DNA of 18,120 nucleotides, taken from positions 1 to 18,120 of the forward strand of contig JAIRRL010000067.1 in NCBI GenBank assembly GCA_031255985.1. The letters are read 5' to 3'. Source of the stretch: Gracilibacteraceae bacterium (lineage in GTDB: Bacteria; Bacillota; Desulfitobacteriia; Desulfitobacteriales; Syntrophobotulaceae). Below, piece after piece: positions 1-6,456 of the stretch; the stretch's first letter is position 1, and each line of letters starts with the position of its first letter. The notes below the pieces were generated by a model, which worked only from the letters and a program-made list of their open reading frames with translations, was not told the DNA's origin and ran no database searches. The position numbers and the translations under genes were made by a program.

Positions 1-665
1 TAATAAGCGTCCGCCGCGGCAGGTTTGGCGTATGCAGGGATGTCATAATATTTATCCGCCATTATGCCCGGCAACATGTAATGGGGACCGTAGTCCCCCG
101 CCGGGTACGTCGCCCGCGCAAAGGCCGAGTAGAGCGGGTACAGGGCGGTCGCGCCGTCCAACAAAGGCAGATTGTCTGTGAAAGTCAGCGCAGAAGGGCC
201 GGCCAGCGTTTTGACCAGCGTTTCGCCCTCGCCATTTTGGGCGGTGTCGCCAAAGGGCGCGTATCGATGAAGCGCAATCTCCATGTCGCCGATTTGGAGA
301 AAACTGTTCCGGTAGATTTGAACGCCGGCAGCTGAAACGGTCGTTACCAGCAGCGCGGCCGCCAGCGCCAAGGCGGCTATCCGGCGCGTTTTCACTTTGA
401 ACGGTTTCCATATGAACAGCAGACTTATCAGGAACAGACCGCCGCAGACCGCAATAGCCAAGATCCGGCCGGAGGGGCCAAACAAGTTCAGCAACTGCGG
501 GCTGCCTGCCAGGATTGCCCAGAGACTTCCTAAGACGAAGATCGTCTCAAAGCAGAGTATAGTTCCGGCAAGCCGCCAAACCAGCGGTTTTCGCGTTGCG
601 GCGCCGATTATTACGCCCAGCGCCGGCAGCCCGACTAATACAAAAACAATTGTCATTACCGACAT
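1..665 (-). CDS. Four-helix membrane protein with PstS-like substrate-binding domain (partial, 3' end beyond window)
   Basis: My own translation of the minus strand gives an uninterrupted frame from ATG at 665 to the window edge (221 residues seen). Residues about 3-22, 31-52, 67-86 and 95-113 are four predicted membrane helices. The outside part then starts, and residues 166-188 (LPLLDGATALYPLYSAFARA followed by TYP) match the start of the type-2 periplasmic phosphate-binding fold, where D-G-[AS]-T is the ligand loop. A GAGGTG ribosome site (670-675) precedes ATG 665; a second in-frame ATG lies at 656. It follows the ABC permease gene by 55 bp with no terminator seen, so it is probably co-transcribed. 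Substrate-binding domain membership is fairly secure; phosphate as ligand is not. The helices make it unlike a secreted or lipoprotein PstS. The rest of the binding domain is outside the window. Confidence 0.72.
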   Translation of the reverse strand, partial: MSVMTIVFVLVGLPALGVIIGAATRKPLVWRLAGTILCFETIFVLGSLWAILAGSPQLLNLFGPSGRILAIAVCGGLFLISLLFIWKPFKVKTRRIAALALAAALLVTTVSAAGVQIYRNSFLQIGDMEIALHRYAPFGDTAQNGEGETLVKTLAGPSALTFTDNLPLLDGATALYPLYSAFARATYPAGDYGPHYMLPGIMADKYYDIPAYAKPAAADAY

Positions 666-720
666 TTCGCACCTCTACTTTCTTGCTCTCTTGTTTGCAT
701 GGTCACAGGCGGGAACCCGG

Positions 721-2319
721 TCATAGTCGCGCGAACATCTTCGCCCCTCTTTTCATCAGCCAGGCATAGCCGCAGCCGCCCGCCGCGGCAAAGAAGGCGC
801 CGCAGATCCACAGGTAGGCCGTGACCGGAAGGAGGGCGGAAAAAACAAAACCGTACAGCAGGCCCAAACCGGCTAAAATGAGCCAGGCGCCAAACAGCGT
901 GAACATTGCCGGCGCGCTTTGCTTGACGACTTGAACTTCACTCGTCCAGTCGAGTTTCGGGAAATAGAGATTCAGCGTCAGCCCTATGACGGCGATAAAG
1001 GCGATAACCGTCTGGGGCGCGATCAGCAGAAGCAGCCAGTCCGCCGGGCCGGCCGCCAGAACCGCCCCAAAACAAAGCGAGGCAAACAGGCAGGGAATCG
1101 ACGATGTCAGCAAATGAGCCGCGAGCTTCGCGCGCAGTGCAGTTCGCGCCGATACGGGGACGCTTTGCGTTATCCAGAGATTTTTGCCCTCCAGCGACAC
1201 GAGCGACGCTCCCAGATTGTTTGACGAAGCGAGAATAGCCAGTGCCGCGGCCAAAAGCGTTGCAGGCGCGGTGTTGGTTATCAGGGCGAAAGTGGTAAAC
1301 TGCGCGAGAATACCCGTCTGTTTTATCAGCAAGAGCGGAGAGACGAGCATAAAGACAGAGCCGATCGACGAGTTCAGGACGACGGCCGGCTTGCTCCAAA
1401 ATCTGGCCATTTCTTTGCCGATGAGCGCGGATAAGGCGCTTTTGGCGGCGACTTGTTTTTCGCGGTATACGATTTTGGCGCCGCCTCTGTTCGTGGTGAG
1501 TACCTTATGGTAATTTGCCGCGAGCAGCAGCAACGCGGCGGCAAACGGCGCGACCGCCCAAGCGGCGAAGGCCAAGCCGCTCATAATATCGCCGTCCGCG
1601 ACGCTGACGCCGAACAGGTAAAAAGGCGGAACCGCCGCCCGGAAAGCTTCCGCGAGTTCGCCCCCTTTGGCCACGAGTTCGCCCAGATAGCTCTGCATAT
1701 TCATGTAAAAATACAGATAGGCGATGAGAAACGCGACTGAAATAGCCAGCGTGACGATATTTTTATGACGGAGACGCGACGAGATCAGCGTCAGGAGCCA
1801 GGCGAGCAACAGCGCGGCCGACAGGGCCATGGGCGGCAGCAGCAGCGCGCCGGCGACGAACAGCAGAATCCCGGATCCCGTGGCGAAACCGCCCGCGAGC
1901 CAAGGGACGAACGCCGCCAAAGCCACTAAAAAGGTTATGGCGTACTCTGCTGTGAACAGAGTCAATAAGCGCCCGATTAAAATATCGGCTGGTTTTATCG
2001 GCATGGACAGCAGCAGTTCGTTGTCTTTCGCCCCGAACACTATGGCCGCCCCCGTCAGGACGGAACTGAGAACGCAGAGCGAGAACACCGTGATCGCAAA
2101 GGCGGAGAAATACATAAACCCGATTCCCGCCGTAAAAAACGATTCGCAGACGAAGTTGAACATCATGTAAAACATGGAAAAAATTGAAAACGCCAGCGCA
2201 ATTCCGACGACGGCCGCGAATACCATTTTAGCCGCGCCCGGCCCTTTGCCCCTGGAATTGCTTTTCAAAACGCCGGACAGAAGCGCTCTCAGGTTGAGAA
2301 GGAACAGTTTTCTAATCAT
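721..2319 (-). CDS. ABC-2-type multi-pass transporter permease
   Basis: A 532-residue very hydrophobic protein with roughly ten to twelve predicted membrane helices. It is the membrane partner of the ATPase encoded just upstream. The segment KDNELLLSMPIKPADILIGR, after the first helices, is typical of the large clostridial ABC-2 exporter permeases of about 530-560 residues, where the K-D-x-x-L-L-x-S-x-P-I signature sits in a cytoplasmic loop. The frame is open further upstream to 2469, but that part lies inside the ATPase gene. ATG 2319 is chosen because its 8-bp overlap with the ATPase stop (GATGATTAG) is a classic coupled junction, preceded by a purine-rich GGGAGAGGGG stretch. Substrate is unknown; peptides, drugs or envelope lipids are all possible. 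Confidence 0.85.
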   Translation of the reverse strand: MIRKLFLLNLRALLSGVLKSNSRGKGPGAAKMVFAAVVGIALAFSIFSMFYMMFNFVCESFFTAGIGFMYFSAFAITVFSLCVLSSVLTGAAIVFGAKDNELLLSMPIKPADILIGRLLTLFTAEYAITFLVALAAFVPWLAGGFATGSGILLFVAGALLLPPMALSAALLLAWLLTLISSRLRHKNIVTLAISVAFLIAYLYFYMNMQSYLGELVAKGGELAEAFRAAVPPFYLFGVSVADGDIMSGLAFAAWAVAPFAAALLLLAANYHKVLTTNRGGAKIVYREKQVAAKSALSALIGKEMARFWSKPAVVLNSSIGSVFMLVSPLLLIKQTGILAQFTTFALITNTAPATLLAAALAILASSNNLGASLVSLEGKNLWITQSVPVSARTALRAKLAAHLLTSSIPCLFASLCFGAVLAAGPADWLLLLIAPQTVIAFIAVIGLTLNLYFPKLDWTSEVQVVKQSAPAMFTLFGAWLILAGLGLLYGFVFSALLPVTAYLWICGAFFAAAGGCGYAWLMKRGAKMFARL

Positions 2320-3037
2320 CCGCCCCAGTCCCCTCTCCCTCGATCTCGAAAAACACCTCTTCCAAAGACGAGTCGCCGCGCACCGTCTCCATATCCCCGC
2401 AGGCCACAAGTTTGCCGCCTTTGATGATCGCCACCTTATCGCACAGTTTTTCCGCCACCTCCAGCACATGGGTGGAAAAGAACACCGCCCCGCCGTTGTC
2501 GCATTTTTGCCGCATTATATCTTTTACTGTCCGGCTTGCTTTGGGGTCTAAGCCGACAAAAGGCTCGTCAAACACCATGAAGCGCGGTTCGTGGATTAAC
2601 GCCGCCATGAGCGCGAGTTTCTGCTTCATGCCGTGGGAATAAGCCGAAACCGGGGCGGCCAGGTCGGCGGTCAGCTCAAATATCTCGGCGTATTGATGAA
2701 TCCGGCGCCGGCGCTCGCCGGCGTCAATCCCATAAACGTCCGCTATGAAGTTCAGATATTTTATACCCGGCAGAAAATCATAAAGATCGGGATTGTCCGG
2801 CACATAAGCGGTCATTCGCTTGCAGGCCATGGGTTCTTTTTTCACCGACTGGCCGCCGATGTAAATTTCGCCGCTGTCAAACCGGAGAACGCCGCACACG
2901 GCCTTGATAGCCGTGGTCTTGCCCGCTCCGTTGTGACCGATGAAGCCGCATATCTCGCCTTGGGCGATTTGCAAGGACAAATCGTCCACAGCGCGCTTGT
3001 CGCCGTATTTCTTTGTCAGCCCTTCTATTTTCAGCAT
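2312..3037 (-). CDS. ABC transporter ATP-binding protein
   Basis: A 241-residue single-domain ABC ATPase in the exporter (ABC-2, CcmA/NatA-like) branch. Visible motifs are Walker A GHNGAGKT (34-41), a variant signature YSHGMKQK (133-140) in place of LSGGQ, Walker B FMVFDEP (153-159, catalytic E158), D-loop GLDP (162-165) and H-loop H190. The S-x-G-M-x-Q-[KR] form of the signature is normal in this branch. The start ATG 3037 follows an AGGAAAGGAAACAGG ribosome site. It is the first gene of a three-gene minus-strand run (ATPase, permease, binding-protein-like gene). Probably works as a homodimer at the inner face of the membrane with the permease as partner. Cargo cannot be read from the sequence. 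Confidence 0.92.
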   Translation of the reverse strand: MLKIEGLTKKYGDKRAVDDLSLQIAQGEICGFIGHNGAGKTTAIKAVCGVLRFDSGEIYIGGQSVKKEPMACKRMTAYVPDNPDLYDFLPGIKYLNFIADVYGIDAGERRRRIHQYAEIFELTADLAAPVSAYSHGMKQKLALMAALIHEPRFMVFDEPFVGLDPKASRTVKDIMRQKCDNGGAVFFSTHVLEVAEKLCDKVAIIKGGKLVACGDMETVRGDSSLEEVFFEIEGEGTGADD

Positions 3038-3172
3038 CCTGTTTCCTTTCCTAAATCCAGTCAGATCTCCGCCGGCGGCCCTTCGCTTATCAGAGACGCG
3101 AAAGGCGGCGCATGGACAAATTATTACATAAATACGGAGATAAGTCTAAGGAAATATTTTACAAGGATATAT

Positions 3173-3201
3173 TTGACAAAAAATGCTATTTATGATAAAA
3201 T
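3173..3201 (+). promoter_or_regulatory. Consensus sigma-A promoter for the M23 peptidase gene
   Basis: TTGACA at 3173-3178, a 17-bp spacer, and TAAAAT at 3196-3201 (5/6 match). Transcription would start near 3208, leaving a leader of about 80 nt that contains a small GGCGC/GCGCC hairpin (3235-3249). The surrounding 3120-3205 is clearly AT-rich against a GC-rich background. The whole 3038-3286 interval between the divergent genes holds no gene I can support; the promoter of the minus-strand ABC genes should lie here too, but only weak matches were found. Confidence 0.8.
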
Positions 3202-3286
3202 ATCTGTGCAGGAAAATCCGGCTCTGGCTTCGCCGGCGCTTTAAGCGCCTGGAGGCGTCTCTGCCTATAAGGAAAGAGGGGGAAAA

Positions 3287-5299
3287 ATGGCCGTATATCA
3301 TCTCAAACGCGGTTCTCCGGCGCGCTCCTTAGCCGGCGGCAATATGAAAAGACCGGCGGTCTCTCCTCTGTCGCGATCTTCTTTAATCAGTGGTAATATG
3401 GAAAGACCGGCGCGGGTCTCTCCCCCGCCGCGATCACCTTTGGTCAGTGGTAATACGGAAAGGCGGGAGCGGGTCTCTCCCCCGCCGCGATCACCTTTGG
3501 CCGGCGATAATACGGAAAGACGGGAGCGGGTCTCTCCCCCGCCGCGATCACCTTTGACCGGCGATAATACGGAAAGACGGGAGCGGGTCTCTCCCCCGCC
3601 GCGATCACCTTTGACCGGCGATAATACGGAAAGACGGGAGCGCCCCCAACCTCTGCCTGTCAAAATCTTAGGCGCAGCCGGGGCGAGAATAGATCGCAAA
3701 ATCGAAGCCGCTCTCAGCCGGGACAAAACAAATGACGCTCAATCCCGCATCAGAGCCTTAGCGGGCAAATACGCCATCCGGGGATTCCGCCGCGCCCGCG
3801 GCGCCGGAGCGACGGCCGCCCGCGGCGCTCTCCGCCACATATCGCTCGGAGTAAAACTGTACCGGGCCACGCGGCGCGGCGACCTGAACGTCAAACAAGC
3901 CGGCGCCGTTTATTGGCGCCACAGCGGGCGGGCGGCCCGCTCCGGCGCCGCCTCCGCCGCCCGCGTTCTCCGGCAGGAAGCAGCCGAAGCCGTCTTGGGG
4001 TTTCGCGGCGGCGAGGACGCGGGCCTACAGGCCGTCGTCCGGGCGCGGAACGCCGTTTTTCAGGTACGGCGCGCTTATCGTTTGGGCAGAAGCGCCGTCC
4101 GTTTGCTGACCAATCCCCTCGTCCGCAAAACCGCCGGCATCGCGGTTATGCTGATAATCTTTTTCGCTTTCATCTCCGGCGGGGTTTCAGCCGTAACCTC
4201 GGTATTCCCGGTTATTTCCCTCAAATCAACGGATCTGGCCCTGACGGAAACCTGGAGCTGGATCACCGAGCTAGACGCCGATCTCAAAATGAAAGTGCTG
4301 CGCGTGGAAAGCGAAAATTCGGGCATTGACGCGTTCCATTATTATCTCAACGGCAAAAGCACGGCTTTAAGCCGCATTGACGTAAAAACCGACGCCGAAA
4401 CCGTCCTCGCCTATCTGGACAGCAAATATGACGATTACACCCTGGCCAAGCTGATCATCCCGCCGGACGGAGGGGCCGCCCATAGCGTACAGGCGGAAAT
4501 CACCCGGCTGCACGGTCAGCTATATTCTCTGAGTTTGGAAGAGTGGGAGGAAATAATTTACTCGTCGGATTCCGACCCGGACGACGGCGTAGACGACTCG
4601 TCCGAAACGATAGTCTACCATATGGACGTCAAACTCACGGCTAAACCTTTTACCGAATACCTGACGGAAAACGCCGCCCTCCTCCTGACGGCGGCCGAGC
4701 AGGAAAAAATGGACGCCCTGAGTCAAGCCGGCCTGTTTACGACGCGGCGGGAACTCGGTTCTCCCTTTCCGGAGGGATGGGTGTCCTCCGACCGTTTCGG
4801 CTACCGGGTTCATCCGATATACCGGGAAAAACGGCCGCACACCGGTTTCGACATCCCCAAAAGCGAAGGCGCCCCGGTCTATGCCTGTCACAGCGGCGTC
4901 GCCGCCGCCGGGGGAGACAGGATTACCGATTACGGCCTGTGGGTGCGGATCAGCAAACCCAACGGCGACAACACTTTTTACGCCCATCTGCTTGACCAAA
5001 CCGTAACGGACGGGGCGACGGTCCGCAAAGGCGATCTCATCGGCCACGTCGGCAGCACCGGCGTCAGCACCGGGCCGCATTTGCATATGGAATACACAAA
5101 GAAGGGGATTGTTCTCAATCCGCTGTTTTACACGCCGGGTCAGCTGACCGCCGTCAACTATATCGGCCACATAAGCACGCATAAATTCCACCGGCCCACT
5201 TGCTGGACGCTTCCCAACCCGGAAAACCGGGTTTACTTCACTCGGCGGGAGGACGCGACGACGGCCGGATATGTCCCCTGCCTCAATTGCCGGCCCTAA
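3287..5299 (+). CDS. Membrane-anchored M23 metallopeptidase with N-terminal repeats and C-terminal Ada-like zinc module
   Basis: 670 residues. Order of parts: five 19-residue repeats rich in Pro/Arg (24-118); a basic Ala/Arg-rich region (about 125-280) with no hydrophobic stretch, predicted cytoplasmic; one membrane helix (about 283-303); an extracytoplasmic linker (304-485); an M23 (LytM-type) endopeptidase domain (about 490-615) with zinc ligands H518 and D522 (HTGFD) and the H598-L-H600 motif; and a tail (624-670) with H635, C639, C665 and C668. The tail resembles the Ada-type metal-binding tails found on secreted nucleases (pattern KFHxPxC...GYxPCxxC). The peptidase should cut peptidoglycan cross-bridges. 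The basic N-terminus plus helix plus hydrolase layout, and the linker sequence, resemble cell-wall hydrolases of conjugative elements (CD1108-like), but the neighbours are chromosomal. ATG 3287 follows AAGGAAAGAGGGGG. All M23 ligands are intact. Confidence 0.88.
   Translation: MAVYHLKRGSPARSLAGGNMKRPAVSPLSRSSLISGNMERPARVSPPPRSPLVSGNTERRERVSPPPRSPLAGDNTERRERVSPPPRSPLTGDNTERRERVSPPPRSPLTGDNTERRERPQPLPVKILGAAGARIDRKIEAALSRDKTNDAQSRIRALAGKYAIRGFRRARGAGATAARGALRHISLGVKLYRATRRGDLNVKQAGAVYWRHSGRAARSGAASAARVLRQEAAEAVLGFRGGEDAGLQAVVRARNAVFQVRRAYRLGRSAVRLLTNPLVRKTAGIAVMLIIFFAFISGGVSAVTSVFPVISLKSTDLALTETWSWITELDADLKMKVLRVESENSGIDAFHYYLNGKSTALSRIDVKTDAETVLAYLDSKYDDYTLAKLIIPPDGGAAHSVQAEITRLHGQLYSLSLEEWEEIIYSSDSDPDDGVDDSSETIVYHMDVKLTAKPFTEYLTENAALLLTAAEQEKMDALSQAGLFTTRRELGSPFPEGWVSSDRFGYRVHPIYREKRPHTGFDIPKSEGAPVYACHSGVAAAGGDRITDYGLWVRISKPNGDNTFYAHLLDQTVTDGATVRKGDLIGHVGSTGVSTGPHLHMEYTKKGIVLNPLFYTPGQLTAVNYIGHISTHKFHRPTCWTLPNPENRVYFTRREDATTAGYVPCLNCRP
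3356..3640 (+). repeat. In-frame 57-bp minisatellite, five copies
   Basis: Five direct tandem units of exactly 57 bp start at 3356, 3413, 3470, 3527 and 3584, each encoding 19 residues of the M23 protein (R-V-S-P-P-P-R-S-P-L-x-x-x-N-T-E-R-R-E). The last two units differ at almost no position, units two and three carry a few changes, and the first is degenerate (AVSPLSRSSL). Directional decay with near-identical 3' copies points to recent expansion. The unit length is a multiple of three, so copy changes keep the frame. Confidence 0.95.
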
Positions 5300-5365
5300 A
5301 AATTTCGAGTCCCCGTTCCCGCCGCCGCGGGGAACGCCGCTCTTCCCGCCGCCCGCAGCGCCTAC

Positions 5366-5394
5366 TTGATACCGGCGGAGGTTTGTGGTAATAT
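5366..5394 (+). promoter_or_regulatory. Extended -10 promoter for menA
   Basis: TTGATA (5366-5371), a 17-bp spacer, and TAATAT (5389-5394) preceded by T-G-n at 5386-5388, which makes an extended -10. The start would be near 5401, about 28 nt before the GTG start codon. The hexamer TTG that opens the longest reading frame of menA is the -35 box itself, which argues against translation from there. Confidence 0.6.
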
Positions 5395-5428
5395 TATAAG
5401 GCAATTCGCGGGAAAGAGACGGGAGCAA

Positions 5429-6334
5429 GTGACTTTATCCGTTTTTTGGCGCATACTGCGCCCGCATACCCTGAACGCCAGTTTTGTGCCGGTCGCGGTC
5501 GGCAGCGCCTACGCTTTCAAGGCGGCGGGCGTTTTCTCTCCGCCGCCCGCCCTGATCATGCTGGCCGCCTGCCTGTTTATCCAGATCGCCACAAATCTTT
5601 TCAATGAATATTACGATTATGTCCGGGGTCTGGACACGGCGGCCAGCGTCGGCATCGGCGGCGCGATTGTCCGCGACGGCCTAAGCCCGCGTTTCGTTCT
5701 CGGCCTGGCCCTCGGTTTTTACGCCGCCGCCGCCGCGCTGGGCGTGATTTTGGCTGCCCGCAGCAGCTTTATCCTATTGCCGCTCGGCGCTTTTTGCATG
5801 ATCTGCGGCTATCTGTACACCGGCGGGCCGTACCCGATCGCCGCCTCTCCTTTCGGTGAGGCGGCGGCCGGGCTGCTCTTGGGCAGTCTCGTCATCGGAA
5901 TTTCCTTTTTTATCCAAACAGGTTTTGTGACGGCGGCTGTTTTTGTCATCTCCCTACCGGTGGCCTTGCTCATCGCCGCCATCCTGACGGCGAACAATAT
6001 CCGCGACCGCGAGGGCGACGCGGCGGGCGGGCGCCGCACTCTGGTCATTTTACTCGGCCACCGCCGCGGCGTCGTCTTCCTGGCCGCGCTTTTCGCCCTG
6101 GCTTTCGTCTGGAGCGTCGGCTTATGTTTCCGGCCCGGCTTCGGTCTTTGGTTCCTGCTGCCGCTCCTGAGTATCCTCCCGGCCCGAAAATCGATCCTCC
6201 TGTTCCGGCGCGGCGAAAACGCGCCGGCGGCGGTCATGCTCCCGGCCATGCGCGGAACGGCCCGCGCCAATACGGTTTACGGACTCGCTTACGCGGCGGC
6301 TCTGCTGCTGGCCGCTTTTCCCCTCCCGGCCTGA
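5429..6334 (+). CDS. menA: 1,4-dihydroxy-2-naphthoate prenyltransferase, UbiA family
   Basis: 301 residues from GTG 5429. MenA attaches the polyprenyl chain to dihydroxynaphthoate in menaquinone synthesis, in the membrane. Two Asp-rich prenyl-diphosphate/Mg sites are visible: NLFNEYYDYVRGLD (56-69, with D63 and D69) and NNIRDREGD (189-197), the latter followed by the typical G-R-R-T-L (201-205). The opening FWRILRPHTLNASFVPVAVG is a standard MenA N-terminus. About eight to nine membrane helices are predicted. The frame is open back to TTG 5366, but that has no ribosome site and lies in the promoter; GTG 5429 has GGGAAAGAG (5410-5418) and GGGAG (5421-5425) just upstream. No other men genes are in the window. 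A related UbiA-family enzyme with another acceptor is the main alternative. Confidence 0.88.
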   Translation: MTLSVFWRILRPHTLNASFVPVAVGSAYAFKAAGVFSPPPALIMLAACLFIQIATNLFNEYYDYVRGLDTAASVGIGGAIVRDGLSPRFVLGLALGFYAAAAALGVILAARSSFILLPLGAFCMICGYLYTGGPYPIAASPFGEAAAGLLLGSLVIGISFFIQTGFVTAAVFVISLPVALLIAAILTANNIRDREGDAAGGRRTLVILLGHRRGVVFLAALFALAFVWSVGLCFRPGFGLWFLLPLLSILPARKSILLFRRGENAPAAVMLPAMRGTARANTVYGLAYAAALLLAAFPLPA

Positions 6335-6370
6335 ACGGCGCGGACGGCGGCGCGGCGTGAACAGCCGGAG

Positions 6371-6415
6371 GAACAGGAACAACCGGAAGAATAAGAATTA
6401 AGAAGAACAGGAACA
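6371..6415 (+). repeat. Purine-rich leader with 11-bp direct repeat
   Basis: GAACAGGAACA occurs at 6371-6381 and again at 6405-6415 inside an almost C/T-free stretch between menA and the tRNA nucleotidyltransferase gene. Each copy contains an AGGA that could bind the ribosome; the second is correctly spaced for ATG 6418. Confidence 0.55.
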
Positions 6416-6417
6416 TT

Positions 6418-6456
6418 ATGAACAATAGAAAAATAACTCCCGGAGAACTGGCGTGA
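6418..6456 (+). CDS. Possible 12-codon coupled mini-ORF upstream of the CCA enzyme
   Basis: ATG 6418 to TGA 6456 would encode MNNRKITPGELA. An AGGA (6409-6412) sits five bases before the ATG. Its stop overlaps the GTG start of the next gene in a GTGA junction (6453-6456), the usual geometry for translational coupling. The downstream gene also has its own GGAG site (6442-6445). There is no homology to call on; it may be chance, or a short leader that loads ribosomes on the next gene. Confidence 0.3.
   Translation: MNNRKITPGELA

Noticed and set aside
52..411. Minus-strand frame of 119 codons near the left edge
   Set aside because: It overlaps the PstS-like gene in another frame; its product is Arg/Gly-rich with no family features, while the 1-665 frame has helices and a recognisable domain.
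3060..3180. Minus-strand promoter for the ABC ATPase gene
   Set aside because: Several partial matches (for example TTAGAC with TAATAA near 3125) but none with both boxes convincing.
3356..3640. CRISPR-like array
   Set aside because: The units are contiguous 57-bp direct repeats with no unique spacers and they encode a regular peptide.
3298..3726. 142-codon antisense frame over the minisatellite
   Set aside because: It is open only because the repeat unit is a multiple of three with GC-rich codons; no ribosome site or promoter supports translation. The KGDRGG likeness is kept only as a hint about the origin of the repeat DNA.
5315..5335. GTTCCC/GGGAAC hairpin after the M23 gene as an intrinsic terminator
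   Set aside because: Only a 6-bp stem and no T run follows; too weak to call.
4520..5428. 302-codon antisense frame over the M23 domain
   Set aside because: A shadow of the M23 gene, whose catalytic motifs are unmistakable on the plus strand.
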